Below are positions 42,397 to 51,826 of a stretch of DNA of 64,000 nt, piece after piece; position 1 is the stretch's first letter; every line of letters begins with the position of its first letter. The DNA is from Bacteroides intestinalis (GTDB taxonomy: Bacteria; Bacteroidota; Bacteroidia; Bacteroidales; Bacteroidaceae). Below the pieces are notes generated by a model. It worked only from the letters and a program-made list of their open reading frames with translations. It searched no databases and was not told the DNA's origin. Made by a program: the position numbers and the translations under genes. Location of the stretch: assembly GCF_003464595.1 (NCBI RefSeq), contig NZ_QRZF01000004.1:1-64000 (forward strand), in the 5' to 3' direction.

Positions 42397-43089
42397 ATGT
42401 CGTGTATCTTGCATATTGAAACGTCCACCTCGGCATGCTCCGTTGCTGTGAGTGAAGATGGACAAAATGTATTTAACAAAGAAGATCTGAACGGCCCGTC
42501 TCATGCCGCTCTGCTGGGAGTATTTATAGACGAAGCGCTGTCGTTTGCCGACAGTCATGCCATGCCGATTGATGCAGTGGCGGTGAGTTGCGGACCGGGT
42601 TCTTACACCGGACTACGCATCGGCGTATCTATGGCGAAAGGGGTTTGTTACGGACGTAATATTCCGCTGATCGGTCTTCCGACATTGAAGGTGCAATGCG
42701 TGCCGGTATTGCTTTATCATGATGAATTGCCCGAAGACGCATTGCTATGCCCGATGATCGATGCACGCCGCATGGAGGTATATGCTGCTATCTACGACCG
42801 TGCCCTGAAGCCTGTGCGCGACATAGCCGCTGACATTGTAGACGAAAACTCTTATACGGAATTTCTGGATCAACATCCCGTCTATTTCTTTGGAGACGGG
42901 GCAGCCAAGTGCAAAGAAAAAATAACTCATCCCAATGCGCACTTCATTGACGATATTCGCCCGCTGGCAAAGATGATGTTCCCACTTGCAGAAAAAGCAA
43001 TAGCCGAAAACGACTTTAAGGATGTAGCTTATTTTGAACCATTCTACCTGAAAGAGTTTGTAGCTTCCCAACCGAAAAAACTTTTATAA
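42397..43089 (+). CDS. tsaB: tRNA N6-threonylcarbamoyladenosine synthesis protein TsaB
   Basis: This 230-residue protein is the partner of TsaD in the t6A37 tRNA modification complex (TsaD-TsaB-TsaE). It has the ASKHA-fold start ILHIETSTSACSVAVSEDG and the family motif VSCGPGSYTGLRIGVSMAKGVCYG at about 65-88. It lacks TsaD's metal site, as expected for TsaB. It is first in a long rightward gene cluster and only 3 bases from the DUF4290 gene. Confidence 0.94.
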   Translation: MSCILHIETSTSACSVAVSEDGQNVFNKEDLNGPSHAALLGVFIDEALSFADSHAMPIDAVAVSCGPGSYTGLRIGVSMAKGVCYGRNIPLIGLPTLKVQCVPVLLYHDELPEDALLCPMIDARRMEVYAAIYDRALKPVRDIAADIVDENSYTEFLDQHPVYFFGDGAAKCKEKITHPNAHFIDDIRPLAKMMFPLAEKAIAENDFKDVAYFEPFYLKEFVASQPKKLL

Positions 43090-43092
43090 TAT

Positions 43093-43713
43093 ATGCAATA
43101 TAACACTCAACAAAAGCGGATGCCTTTGCCGGAATACGGACGCAGCATCCAAAACATGGTTGACCACGCGTTGACAATCGAAGACCGCGCTGAACGCCAA
43201 CGTTGCGCAAACACCATTATCAACATCATGGGTAATATGTTCCCGCATCTGCGTGATGTACCCGATTTTAAACATAAATTATGGGATCATCTGGCTATCA
43301 TGTCCGACTTCAAACTGGACATTGATTATCCTTATGAAATTATCCGCAAAGATAATTTGAATACCCGTCCGGAAGTGATCCCCTATCCCAGTACAAAAAT
43401 TCGTTACCGCCACTACGGCCGTACACTGGAAGTATTGATAAAGAAAGCAATTGACTTCCCCGAAGGAGATGAAAAGCAAAACCTGATAGCCCTGATCTGC
43501 AACCACATGAAGAAAGACTACATGACCTGGAACAAGGATACGGTAGACGACCGCAAAATTGCAGAAGATCTTAATGAATATTCGGGTGGCAAATTGCAGA
43601 TGACGGATGACATCATCAAACTGATGGCTGAACGTATCAATCAGAACTACCGTCCGAAAGTAAACAATCAGAATAACCGGAGAGATAACCGGAATAATAA
43701 GAGAAAGTACTAA
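43093..43713 (+). CDS. DUF4290 family protein
   Basis: This 206-residue basic, cytoplasmic protein shows the DUF4290 pattern: YNTQQKRMPLPEYGRSIQNMVDHALTIEDRAERQRCA, then MGNMFPHLRDVPDFKHKLWDHLAIMSDF, with a polar Asn/Arg-rich tail (NNRRDNRNNKRKY). The family is restricted to Bacteroidetes and its role is unknown. The basic tail might bind nucleic acid, which is inference. It lies between tsaB and murA. Confidence 0.9.
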   Translation: MQYNTQQKRMPLPEYGRSIQNMVDHALTIEDRAERQRCANTIINIMGNMFPHLRDVPDFKHKLWDHLAIMSDFKLDIDYPYEIIRKDNLNTRPEVIPYPSTKIRYRHYGRTLEVLIKKAIDFPEGDEKQNLIALICNHMKKDYMTWNKDTVDDRKIAEDLNEYSGGKLQMTDDIIKLMAERINQNYRPKVNNQNNRRDNRNNKRKY

Positions 43714-43800
43714 TAGATTTATGATTTCAGATTTATGATTTATAAGCGGCAGATCCGTTCATAAATCATAAATTATAAATCATAAGTCATAAATCCCAAT
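43714..43800. repeat. Inverted heptamer repeats between DUF4290 and murA
   Basis: ATTTATG-type heptamers (43717-43745) face ATAAATC/CATAAAT heptamers (43761-43796) and can form hairpins, for example 43731-43743 with 43761-43773 (13 bp, perfect). The gap holds no gene. Confidence 0.75.
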
Positions 43801-43802
43801 TT

Positions 43803-45107
43803 ATGGCATCATTCGTAATTGAAGGAGGACACAGATTATCCGGCGAGATCCATCCGCAAGGCGCAAAAAACGAGGTATTGCAGATTATCTGCGCCACGCT
43901 GCTGACAGCCGAAGAGGTGACCGTACATAATATTCCGGACATACTGGACGTCAACAATCTCATTCAACTGATGCGTGATATGGGCGTTACGGTATCCAGA
44001 AAAGGGCTTGATAGGTATTGTTTCAAAGCTGAAAAGCTGGATTTGAGTTATCTGGAAAGTGATGAATTCCTGAAGAAATGTTCCAGTCTGCGAGGTTCGG
44101 TTATGTTAATCGGCCCGATGGTGGCACGCTTTCATAAAGCGATGATATCAAAACCGGGTGGTGACAAGATAGGACGCAGACGTCTAGATACTCACTTTAT
44201 CGGTATACAGAATCTGGGTGCAGATTTTTCGTACAACGCAGAACGCGAAGCGTATGAGATTTCAGCTTGCGAACTGAAAGGCACCTACATGTTGCTGGAC
44301 GAAGCTTCGGTTACCGGAACTGCCAACATCGTGATGGCAGCGGTACTGGCCAAAGGAACAACCACTATTTACAATGCTGCCTGCGAACCGTATCTGCAAC
44401 AACTATGCAAGATGCTGAACCGCATGGGCGCCAAGATACAAGGCATTGCCTCCAATCTATTGACCATTGAAGGAGTGGACGAACTACACGGTACCGAACA
44501 TACAATACTTCCCGATATGATTGAAGTCGGCAGTTTTATCGGTATGGCAGCCATGACGCAAAGTGAGCTCACCATCAAGAATGTTTCTTATGAAAACTTG
44601 GGCATCATCCCTGAAAGTTTCCGCCGTCTGGGCATCAAACTGGAACAACGGGGAGACGATATCTATGTACCTGCACAGGAAACGTATCAGATAGAGTCGT
44701 TCATAGATGGTTCTATCATGACTATTGCCGATGCTCCCTGGCCGGGACTGACGCCGGACTTGCTGAGTGTAATGCTCGTAGTTGCCACTCAGGCAAAAGG
44801 CAGCGTGCTTATCCATCAGAAGATGTTCGAGAGCCGCCTGTTCTTCGTGGACAAACTGATAGATATGGGAGCACAGATTATTCTTTGTGACCCTCACCGT
44901 GCCGTTGTCATTGGCCATAACCATGCCATGCGTCTGCGAGGCGGAAATATGACTTCACCTGATATTCGTGCCGGTATTGCATTGCTGATTGCCGCCATGA
45001 GTGCGGAAGGAAGCAGCCGTATCCACAACATTGAGCAAATAGACCGGGGGTATCAGGATATCGAAAGACGCCTGAATGCTATCGGAGCAAGAATTACGAG
45101 AATATGA
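43803..45107 (+). CDS. murA: UDP-N-acetylglucosamine 1-carboxyvinyltransferase
   Basis: This 434-residue cytoplasmic enzyme adds enolpyruvate to UDP-GlcNAc, the first committed step of peptidoglycan synthesis. Marks are EGGHRLSGEIHPQGAKNEVLQIICATLLTAEEV (with the Lys-Asn pair), SLRGSVMLIGPMVARFHKA, and the TDLLSVMLVVATQAKG-like late domain. In the region where fosfomycin-sensitive enzymes have Cys115 in a flexible loop, this protein shows KPGGDKIGRRRLDTH. That loop carries Asp in the place of Cys, a replacement that causes fosfomycin resistance in other MurA enzymes. It is followed by rimM. Confidence 0.94.
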   Translation: MASFVIEGGHRLSGEIHPQGAKNEVLQIICATLLTAEEVTVHNIPDILDVNNLIQLMRDMGVTVSRKGLDRYCFKAEKLDLSYLESDEFLKKCSSLRGSVMLIGPMVARFHKAMISKPGGDKIGRRRLDTHFIGIQNLGADFSYNAEREAYEISACELKGTYMLLDEASVTGTANIVMAAVLAKGTTTIYNAACEPYLQQLCKMLNRMGAKIQGIASNLLTIEGVDELHGTEHTILPDMIEVGSFIGMAAMTQSELTIKNVSYENLGIIPESFRRLGIKLEQRGDDIYVPAQETYQIESFIDGSIMTIADAPWPGLTPDLLSVMLVVATQAKGSVLIHQKMFESRLFFVDKLIDMGAQIILCDPHRAVVIGHNHAMRLRGGNMTSPDIRAGIALLIAAMSAEGSSRIHNIEQIDRGYQDIERRLNAIGARITRI

Positions 45108-45149
45108 TATGGGATGGTGGAAGATGATTAAGAATGGTAGGATGATAAG

Positions 45150-45686
45150 ATGATAAAAAGAGAAGATGTATATAAGATAGGAGTATTCAACAAACCGCAC
45201 GGCATTCACGGTGAGTTGTCATTTACATTCACCGATGACATTTTTGACCGGGTGGAAGCTGAATACCTAATCTGCCTGTTGGATGGTATTTTCGTACCTT
45301 TCTTCCTGGAGGAATACCGTTTCCGCTCCGACTCCACTGCATTGGTAAAGCTGGAAGGAGTAGACACGGCGGAACGTGCACGGATGTTCACCAACGTGGA
45401 AGTTTATTTTCCCGCCAAACATGCCGAAGATGCCGGACCGGGAGAACTGACCTGGGATTTCTTCGTAGGTTTCCGCGTGGAAGAAGTTAACCACGGAGAC
45501 CTAGGAGAAGTAACAGAGGTGGATACTGCAACCATCAACACCTTGTTTGTTGTTGATCATCAGGGAGAAGAGTTACTGATTCCTGCACAAGAAGAATTCA
45601 TCCAGAACATTGACCAAAAGCACAAAGTAATCACTATGGATTTACCCGAAGGATTACTGGCTTTGGATGAAACAGAGGAAGTGTAA
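45150..45686 (+). CDS. rimM: Ribosome maturation factor RimM
   Basis: This 178-residue protein helps 16S rRNA processing and 30S assembly. It has the RimM N-terminal barrel ([23 protein letters not shown], with the GxxHGxxGE motif) and the C-terminal PRC-barrel ([50 protein letters not shown]). Length is normal. The 42-base gap after murA consists of GATGATAAGATGATAA-like low-complexity sequence. Confidence 0.93.
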   Translation: MIKREDVYKIGVFNKPHGIHGELSFTFTDDIFDRVEAEYLICLLDGIFVPFFLEEYRFRSDSTALVKLEGVDTAERARMFTNVEVYFPAKHAEDAGPGELTWDFFVGFRVEEVNHGDLGEVTEVDTATINTLFVVDHQGEELLIPAQEEFIQNIDQKHKVITMDLPEGLLALDETEEV

Positions 45687-45725
45687 ACAAGTGATTAGTG
45701 ATAGAGTGATAAGTGATTAGCGCGT
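45687..45725. repeat. TGATTAG-type heptamers between rimM and the M23 gene
   Basis: The 39-base gap reads as degenerate repeats of GTGATTA/GTGATAG units, the same unit seen at 61747-61833 and 63402-63434. Confidence 0.6.
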
Positions 45726-46586
45726 ATGGTGAAAAAGAAACGACATAAAGCATTCTGGAGTAATATCAAATTCAAATATAAGCTGACTATCATCAACGAG
45801 AATACACTCGAAGAAGTAGTCGGTCTCCGTGTATCCAAGTTAAACGGCATCTCGGTATTACTTTCTGTGCTGACTGTTTTGTTTCTGGTTGCCTCAGTTA
45901 TCATTGCTTTCACTCCGTTGCGTAACTACTTGCCGGGATATATGAACAGTGAGATCCGTGCCCAAGTGGTAGAGAATGCTTTACGAGTAGATTCACTTCA
46001 ACAGTTGGTAGATCGCCAGAATTTGTATATCATGAATATACAGGATATTTTCAGTGGAACCATACGGGTAGATACTGTGCACAATATGGACTCACTGACT
46101 ACTGTACGCGAAGATTCGTTGATGGAACGCACACAGCGGGAAGCGGAGTTCCGGAAACAATATGAAGAAACAGAAAAATATAATCTGACAAGCATTACAG
46201 CCCGCCCGGACATAGAAGGATTGATATTTTATCGTCCCACGCGAGGCATGATTACAGACAAATTTGATGCTGACAGAAAACATTACGGTACGGATATCGC
46301 CGCCAATCCCGGAGAGAGCGTACTTGCTACGCTGGATGGTACAGTTATCTTGAGTACTTATACGGCCGAAACAGGATATGTGATAGAAGTACAACATAAT
46401 CAAGATTTTATATCCGTATATAAGCATTGCAGTTCCTTATTGAAACGTGAAGGAGACACTGTACAGGCCGGAGAGGCTATTGCCTTGGTAGGAAACAGCG
46501 GACAACTGACAACCGGTCCTCACCTGCACTTTGAGTTATGGCACAAAGGACGGGCGGTGAATCCGGAACAATATATTGTATTTTAA
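45726..46586 (+). CDS. M23 family metallopeptidase (membrane-anchored)
   Basis: This 286-residue protein has a basic cytoplasmic N-terminus, one transmembrane helix (about residues 43-64), a helical periplasmic segment, and a C-terminal LytM/M23 peptidase domain. The zinc ligands are present: His186 and Asp190 in KHYGTDIAA, His234 in SVYKHCSSL, and the HxH of GPHLHFELWHKG at 266-268. It should therefore be an active peptidoglycan endopeptidase in the periplasm. It is kept in the murA-rimM-M23-dxr-rseP order common in Bacteroidetes. Confidence 0.93.
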   Translation: MVKKKRHKAFWSNIKFKYKLTIINENTLEEVVGLRVSKLNGISVLLSVLTVLFLVASVIIAFTPLRNYLPGYMNSEIRAQVVENALRVDSLQQLVDRQNLYIMNIQDIFSGTIRVDTVHNMDSLTTVREDSLMERTQREAEFRKQYEETEKYNLTSITARPDIEGLIFYRPTRGMITDKFDADRKHYGTDIAANPGESVLATLDGTVILSTYTAETGYVIEVQHNQDFISVYKHCSSLLKREGDTVQAGEAIALVGNSGQLTTGPHLHFELWHKGRAVNPEQYIVF

Positions 46587-46597
46587 GTGATAGATAA

Positions 46598-47749
46598 ATG
46601 AAAAAACAAATTGCTATACTCGGTTCTACCGGTTCCATAGGTACGCAGGCATTACAGGTGATTGAAGAACAATCCGACCAGTACGAAGCGTATGTGCTGA
46701 CCGCCAACAACCGTGTAGAAGAACTTATTGCTCAGGCTCGGAAATTCAAGCCTGAAGCGGTAGTTATAGCCAACGAAACGAAATATGCCCAACTGAAAGA
46801 AGCCCTTGCCGACCTGCCTATCAAAGTATATGCAGGAACGGATGCTATCTGCCAGATTGTGGAAGACTCGGAAATTGACATCGTACTGACTGCGATGGTA
46901 GGTTATGCCGGACTGAAACCAACCATGAATGCTATTCGTGCCCGTAAACCCATCGCTCTTGCCAACAAGGAGACGCTTGTTGTGGCAGGTGAGCTGATTA
47001 ACGATATGGCACGCCTATCCGGTACACCTATATTACCGGTAGATTCCGAACATTCAGCCGTTTTCCAATGTTTAGCGGGGGAACTCGGTAATCCAATAGA
47101 GAAGGTGATCCTTACGGCATCCGGTGGTCCGTTCCGCAATTGCACAATGGAACAACTGGCTACGGTAACCAAAGCCCAAGCCTTGAAACATCCTAATTGG
47201 GATATGGGGGCGAAGATCACGATTGATTCCGCTTCAATGATGAACAAAGGGTTCGAGGTGATAGAAGCAAAATGGTTATTCGGTGTACGTCCGGATCAGA
47301 TTGAAGTGGTAGTACATCCGCAATCTATTATACATTCGATGGTGCAGTTTGAAGACGGTGCAGTAAAGGCACAATTGGGTATGCCGGATATGCGTCTGCC
47401 TATTCAGTATGCATTCTCTTATCCGCAACGCCTGAAGGCTTCATTTCCCCGGTTGGATTTCAAGATGTGCACAAACCTGACATTCGAACAACCGGATACG
47501 ACTCGTTTCCGTAATCTGGCTTTGGCTTACGAAGCTTTGCATAAAGGTGGAAATATGCCTTGTATCGTGAATGCAGCCAATGAAGTGGTAGTTGCCGCTT
47601 TCCTGCGGGATGAGATTTCATTCCTCGGCATGAGTGATGTGATAGAGAAAGCAATGTCTATCGTATCGTTTGTGGCAAAACCGGAATATGAAGACTATGT
47701 AGCTACGGATGCGATGACACGCCGTATTGCACAAGAGTTGATAAAATAA
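46598..47749 (+). CDS. dxr: 1-deoxy-D-xylulose 5-phosphate reductoisomerase
   Basis: This 383-residue cytoplasmic enzyme makes 2-C-methyl-D-erythritol 4-phosphate with NADPH, the second step of the MEP isoprenoid pathway. The NADPH-binding ILGSTGSIGTQALQVIEE opens the protein. The metal and substrate residues lie in LANKETLVVAGE, PVDSEHSAVFQCL and SMMNKGFEVIEAKWLFG. Length is normal. It is 11 bases after the M23 gene. Confidence 0.96.
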   Translation: MKKQIAILGSTGSIGTQALQVIEEQSDQYEAYVLTANNRVEELIAQARKFKPEAVVIANETKYAQLKEALADLPIKVYAGTDAICQIVEDSEIDIVLTAMVGYAGLKPTMNAIRARKPIALANKETLVVAGELINDMARLSGTPILPVDSEHSAVFQCLAGELGNPIEKVILTASGGPFRNCTMEQLATVTKAQALKHPNWDMGAKITIDSASMMNKGFEVIEAKWLFGVRPDQIEVVVHPQSIIHSMVQFEDGAVKAQLGMPDMRLPIQYAFSYPQRLKASFPRLDFKMCTNLTFEQPDTTRFRNLALAYEALHKGGNMPCIVNAANEVVVAAFLRDEISFLGMSDVIEKAMSIVSFVAKPEYEDYVATDAMTRRIAQELIK

Positions 47750-47846
47750 AAATAGTACAGGTATTAAAGTATCTCAACTCCCTTCTTCCTCGGAGAAGAA
47801 TAAGAATAGTAAATAGTAGTTAATAGTAAAATAGAAAAATTATTAG
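47750..47846. other. dxr-rseP gap with low-complexity AT repeats
   Basis: The 97-base gap holds a short TTCTTC/GAAGAA hairpin (47783-47800) and degenerate TAGTAAA/AATAGTA units. No gene or -7 box was seen. Confidence 0.5.
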
Positions 47847-49181
47847 ATGGAAACATTTTTGATTCGTGCCCTGCAACTCATTATGAGCCTTTCGTTGCTC
47901 GTTATCGTTCATGAGGGAGGGCACTTCCTCTTCGCCCGTCTTTTCAAGACACGGGTAGAAAAGTTTTGTTTGTTCTTCGACCCTTGGTTTACCCTGTTCA
48001 AGTTCAAGCCGAAAAATAGTGATACGGAATATGGTATTGGTTGGCTGCCGTTAGGTGGTTATGTAAAGATAGCAGGTATGATAGATGAGTCTATGGATAC
48101 CGAACAGATGCAACAGCCAATACAACCGTGGGAGTTCCGGGCCAAACCGGCATGGCAACGGTTGTTAATCATGGTAGGTGGTGTATTGTTCAATTTCATA
48201 TTGGCATTATTCATCTATTCTATGATACTTTTTACTTGGGGAGATGAATACGTACCGGTACAAAAAGCCCCGTTGGGTATGGAATTCAACGAAACGGCAA
48301 AAGCTATCGGTTTCCGTGACGGTGACGTACTTATATCTGCTGATGGTGTACCCTTTGAACGTTACGGTGGTGACATGCTGACAAGCGTTGTCGATGCCCG
48401 CCAGGTAACAGTACGCCGCGATGGGCAAGAGGTATCCGTTTATATTCCTGAGAATTTTATGGAGCGTCTGCTGGCTGACAGTGTACGTTTTGCCTCATTC
48501 CGCTATCCGTATGTTATTGATAGTATTTGTGCCAACCGTCCTGCTGCCCTTGCCGGACTGCAAGCAGGTGACAGTATTATGCAATTGGACGGAAAGAACA
48601 TTGCTTATTTCGATTTCAAAGAAGAGATGTTACGCCGTCAGAAAGCGGATTCAGCTTCTCATTATATCACATTGACTTATGCACGTGCCGGAGTGATAGA
48701 TACCATAACTTTTGCTACAGATTCAATCTATGAGATAGGTGCAGTGGTACGTACGGCAACCAATCAGTTACTGCCGGTTGTAAAGAAAGAATATAGTTTT
48801 CTGGCCTCTTTCCCCGCTGGTGCAGCATTGGGAGTACAAACTCTGAAAGGCTATGTAGGACAGATGAAATATCTCTTCTCTAAAGAAGGTGCCAAGCAAT
48901 TGGGTGGCTTCGGAACTATCGGAAGCATCTTCCCTGCTACATGGGATTGGCATCAGTTCTGGTACATGACAGCGTTCCTTTCTATTATCCTCGCCTTCAT
49001 GAATATTCTGCCTATTCCGGCACTGGATGGCGGACATGTACTATTCCTTATTTATGAGATTGTGGCTCGTCGCAAACCAAGTGATAAGTTTATGGAACGT
49101 GCGCAAATGGTGGGCATGTTCCTACTATTCGGATTGCTGCTTTGGGCAAACTTTAATGATATTCTGCGGTTCCTGTTCTAA
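47847..49181 (+). CDS. rseP: RIP metalloprotease RseP (site-2 protease)
   Basis: This 444-residue inner-membrane zinc protease has four predicted transmembrane helices. The active site VIVHEGGHFLFARLF (HExxH, His22-Glu23-His26) is in the first, and the third zinc ligand is in MNILPIPALDGGHVLFL near the C-terminus. Two PDZ-like domains lie between (around FRDGDVLISADGVPF and LAGLQAGDSIMQLDGKNI). It cuts membrane-spanning regulators such as anti-sigma factors or signal peptides. It ends the rightward cluster, with an 18-bp terminator hairpin after it. Confidence 0.95.
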   Translation: METFLIRALQLIMSLSLLVIVHEGGHFLFARLFKTRVEKFCLFFDPWFTLFKFKPKNSDTEYGIGWLPLGGYVKIAGMIDESMDTEQMQQPIQPWEFRAKPAWQRLLIMVGGVLFNFILALFIYSMILFTWGDEYVPVQKAPLGMEFNETAKAIGFRDGDVLISADGVPFERYGGDMLTSVVDARQVTVRRDGQEVSVYIPENFMERLLADSVRFASFRYPYVIDSICANRPAALAGLQAGDSIMQLDGKNIAYFDFKEEMLRRQKADSASHYITLTYARAGVIDTITFATDSIYEIGAVVRTATNQLLPVVKKEYSFLASFPAGAALGVQTLKGYVGQMKYLFSKEGAKQLGGFGTIGSIFPATWDWHQFWYMTAFLSIILAFMNILPIPALDGGHVLFLIYEIVARRKPSDKFMERAQMVGMFLLFGLLLWANFNDILRFLF

Positions 49182-49202
49182 GAGAACTTAACCACAGATG
49201 TA

Positions 49203-49245
49203 AACTGCATCAAAATAAAACTGACAATTTTATTTTGATGCAGTT
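49203..49245 (+). terminator. 18-bp hairpin terminator after rseP
   Basis: A perfect 18-bp stem (49203-49220 with 49228-49245), a 7-base loop and a CTTTT tail. Confidence 0.85.
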
Positions 49246-49266
49246 CTTTTATATAGAATTTATTAC

Positions 49267-49274
49267 TATCTTTG
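49267..49274 (+). promoter_or_regulatory. Predicted -7 box of the lipoprotein gene
   Basis: TATCTTTG. The TTG at its end opens the longest frame at 49272, so that start is false; the ATG at 49323 is correct. Confidence 0.6.
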
Positions 49275-49322
49275 TCTATATCAAGACTATATAATCTAAA
49301 ACTAAACACAAATATCAATATC

Positions 49323-49904
49323 ATGAACAAGCTAATCTACCTATTATTTATTATTACATTTATATCTTGTAATAAGTCAGATGATTCTCCTGTCAGTGAA
49401 TTTGCAGGTAACTATAAAATAGTTTCCATAATCTCCGAAAAAGCAGTAGACATGAACAATGATGGTATTGTATCAAATGATGTCTATTTAGAAATAATAT
49501 CTCCTTACCACCTGAATAGTACCAAAATTATTGAAGATTATTACTCATTTGACTTCTATTATGCAGAAATGCGCCCTTTAAAATATCAGACGAACAATGC
49601 TCAGTTTGCAAATTTCAGTATTCCTTGCCAACACATAGAGTATACCTCCGATGGCTCTCCTTTTCTGGCATTCTATCTTCAGGAATTTATATTTTATACG
49701 TATGAGTTTACTGATGGCGACGAAGTGATTCTGACTTCTGATAGCGATCATGATAAACAATTTGGCTGTATCAATTCGATGAAAAGGACTGGAAAAGATA
49801 CTTTCGTATTAAATATGAATATGAACTTATTCGACTTCAAAACGGAGAAATGGATAGATGCACCTATACAAATTGCTTATCAAAAAATACCTGATAAAGA
49901 ATAA
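49323..49904 (+). CDS. Hypothetical lipoprotein
   Basis: This 193-residue protein has a lipoprotein signal (MNKLIYLLFIITFISC, lipidated Cys16) and a short Ser/Asp tether. It then has an all-beta domain that opens with FAGNYKIVSI and an Asp-rich loop, DMNNDGIVSNDVYLEI, as seen in several Bacteroides lipocalin-like lipoproteins. It ends ...IQIAYQKIPDKE. No family was assigned. It is AT-rich, single, and has its own promoter. It shares a two-way terminator with the convergent ddh gene. Confidence 0.8.
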   Translation: MNKLIYLLFIITFISCNKSDDSPVSEFAGNYKIVSIISEKAVDMNNDGIVSNDVYLEIISPYHLNSTKIIEDYYSFDFYYAEMRPLKYQTNNAQFANFSIPCQHIEYTSDGSPFLAFYLQEFIFYTYEFTDGDEVILTSDSDHDKQFGCINSMKRTGKDTFVLNMNMNLFDFKTEKWIDAPIQIAYQKIPDKE

Positions 49905-49945
49905 ATATATAACCAGAAAAGAGAACTTTAGATTTACCTCAATAA

Positions 49946-49980
49946 AAAAGGATGACCAATATTACCTTGGCCATCCTTTT
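49946..49980. terminator. Two-way terminator between the lipoprotein gene and ddh
   Basis: A 14-bp stem with one G-T pair (49946-49959 with 49967-49980), flanked by an A run on the left and a T run on the right, between convergent genes. Confidence 0.8.
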
Positions 49981-49998
49981 CTATATAATCGTATTTTC

Positions 49999-50898
49999 TT
50001 ACACTAAGTGTCCGATCCACTCTTCACGATCTCCCGGCAGAAGATCAATAACCGGAACCTCTACCATAGTGTAACAACCTGGTTGTTGACGCATGGAAGC
50101 GCGAGCTACACAAACCAATACCTGAGCAGTAAGTGCAGGGTTATTAATGCGCATATTGAACTCAAACAATTGATTCTGAGTTTTACCGGAAACACCTTTA
50201 CGAGTGAGGTTTACACCATGTCCCATGTCAAGCAAAGCATCTACGCTGGGAACTAATTTCACATGTGTCTCGTCATTCACAAAGTATGGATCTGCCTTGA
50301 TGGCAGCAGCTACTTTATCAAACTCATAACCGTCTTTCAATTCAATGTAAACCATACGGCGGTGAATACCAGTTCCGGTAGGAATAGTCATGGAGAGAGC
50401 AGCCTTTACACCATCAATAGCTTTTACAGCTACTGTATGTCCCATACTCATTCCAGGACCAAAGTTTGTATAAGTAATTCCTTTCGGAGCAATAGCTTCC
50501 AACAGGGTACGTACGATAGAATCGCTTCCCGGATCCCAACCTGCAGAAATAATAGAAACTGCATTATGCTCTTTTGCAGAAGCAGACAGTGTGCGACGCA
50601 AATCTACAATACCGGTATGAATATCGAAGCTGTCAACCGTATTGATGCCAAGTGCAAGGATTTCTTTGGCATAAGTCTCTACACTGCGGGTTGGTGTACA
50701 AAGAATTGCAACATCAACGCCTTCCAATTCCTTGATATTCTTTACAACAGGGTATTCACTCAGTTCTGCGGGACGGTTTTCAGCTCCAGCACGGCGTACT
50801 ACACCGGCAATTTCAAAGTCGGGAGCCGCTTGCAACGCTTCGAGCACGTATTGCCCGATATTGCCATAGCCAACAATGGCTGCTCTTACTTTTTTCAT
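49999..50898 (-). CDS. ddh: meso-Diaminopimelate D-dehydrogenase
   Basis: This 299-residue NADPH enzyme makes meso-diaminopimelate directly from tetrahydrodipicolinate and ammonia, a one-step branch of lysine and peptidoglycan synthesis. The Rossmann start VRAAIVGYGNIGQYVLEAL and the substrate domain (SFDIHTGIVDLRRTL, SAGWDPGSDSIVRTLLEA, FGPGMSMGHTVAVKAIDGVKAAL) match the family well. Length is as expected. It has a -7 box (50941-50948). It is convergent with a lipoprotein gene and divergent from ruvA. Confidence 0.94.
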   Translation of the reverse strand: MKKVRAAIVGYGNIGQYVLEALQAAPDFEIAGVVRRAGAENRPAELSEYPVVKNIKELEGVDVAILCTPTRSVETYAKEILALGINTVDSFDIHTGIVDLRRTLSASAKEHNAVSIISAGWDPGSDSIVRTLLEAIAPKGITYTNFGPGMSMGHTVAVKAIDGVKAALSMTIPTGTGIHRRMVYIELKDGYEFDKVAAAIKADPYFVNDETHVKLVPSVDALLDMGHGVNLTRKGVSGKTQNQLFEFNMRINNPALTAQVLVCVARASMRQQPGCYTMVEVPVIDLLPGDREEWIGHLV

Positions 50899-50940
50899 TC
50901 TTTTATTGAATTTATTTATCAGTTTTCTATTTTATCGGCA

Positions 50941-50948
50941 CAAAAGTA
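50941..50948 (-). promoter_or_regulatory. Predicted -7 box of ddh
   Basis: Minus-strand TACTTTTG, an exact TAnnTTTG match, 43 bases before the ATG. Confidence 0.5.
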
Positions 50949-51149
50949 ATCATTTTCATTCAATTTAACCACAAAACGATTCAGTGTTCCACAGAGTTTT
51001 TTCTTTATTAAGACTTCTTTCAAACTTATGTACCTTCAATGACTTATCACTCTAAAACAATTTCCAAAGGAAAAAGTTCCCCGAAACTCTTCTGAGTCTG
51101 TAATGAAGAAACACAATATTCCTCGCTCGCGCGCGTTATAGTAAGTATT

Positions 51150-51755
51150 ATGATAGAATACATCAGAGGCGGACTTGCCGAGCTCAGCCCGGCAACCGCA
51201 GTTATCGACTGTAACGGATTGGGATATGCCGTTAATATTTCATTAAATACGTATGCCGCCATCCAAGGCAAAAAAGAGTGTAAACTGTATATCTACGAGG
51301 CTATACGTGAGGATGCATACATCCTCTACGGCTTTGCAGATAAACAAGAGCGTGAATTATTCTTGTTGCTGATTTCCGTTTCGGGCATTGGCGGTAATAC
51401 TGCACGAATGATACTTTCAGCACTTTCACCGGCAGAACTGGTGAATGTTATCAGTACTGAAAATGCCAATTTACTGAAGACAGTGAAAGGTATCGGATTA
51501 AAAACAGCCCAACGGGTGATTGTGGATTTGAAAGATAAAATCAAGACAGGTGCAGCAAGTGCAGGAAGTACGATAGGAAGTCTTGGCGGAATGTTATCTG
51601 CTGCTAATGCACAGGTGCAGGAAGAAGCCATTGCTGCATTGACAATGTTGGGATTTGCACAAGCACCATCACAAAAGGTAGTTTTGGCAATATTGAAAGA
51701 AGAGCCGGATGCACCGGTAGAGCAGGTTATTAAGTTGGCGCTGAAAAGACTTTAG
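51150..51755 (+). CDS. ruvA: Holliday junction branch migration protein RuvA
   Basis: This 201-residue protein binds four-way DNA junctions and guides the RuvB motor. It has the OB domain ([31 protein letters not shown]), the two HhH motifs ([44 protein letters not shown]) and the C-terminal RuvB-binding domain ([22 protein letters not shown]). Length is normal. ruvB is not adjacent, which is usual in Bacteroides. A long repeat-rich leader for sprA follows. Confidence 0.96.
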   Translation: MIEYIRGGLAELSPATAVIDCNGLGYAVNISLNTYAAIQGKKECKLYIYEAIREDAYILYGFADKQERELFLLLISVSGIGGNTARMILSALSPAELVNVISTENANLLKTVKGIGLKTAQRVIVDLKDKIKTGAASAGSTIGSLGGMLSAANAQVQEEAIAALTMLGFAQAPSQKVVLAILKEEPDAPVEQVIKLALKRL

Positions 51756-51826
51756 TAAATGATAAGTGGCACAAGCAAAGGTTACCTGCCTGTTAATGTT
51801 CTCCGTTTAGTTTCACCTTGACTGAG

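Noticed and set aside
51128..51135. Alternating CG run before ruvA, possible Z-DNA
   Set aside because: Only 8 bases long, no further evidence for a structural or regulatory role.
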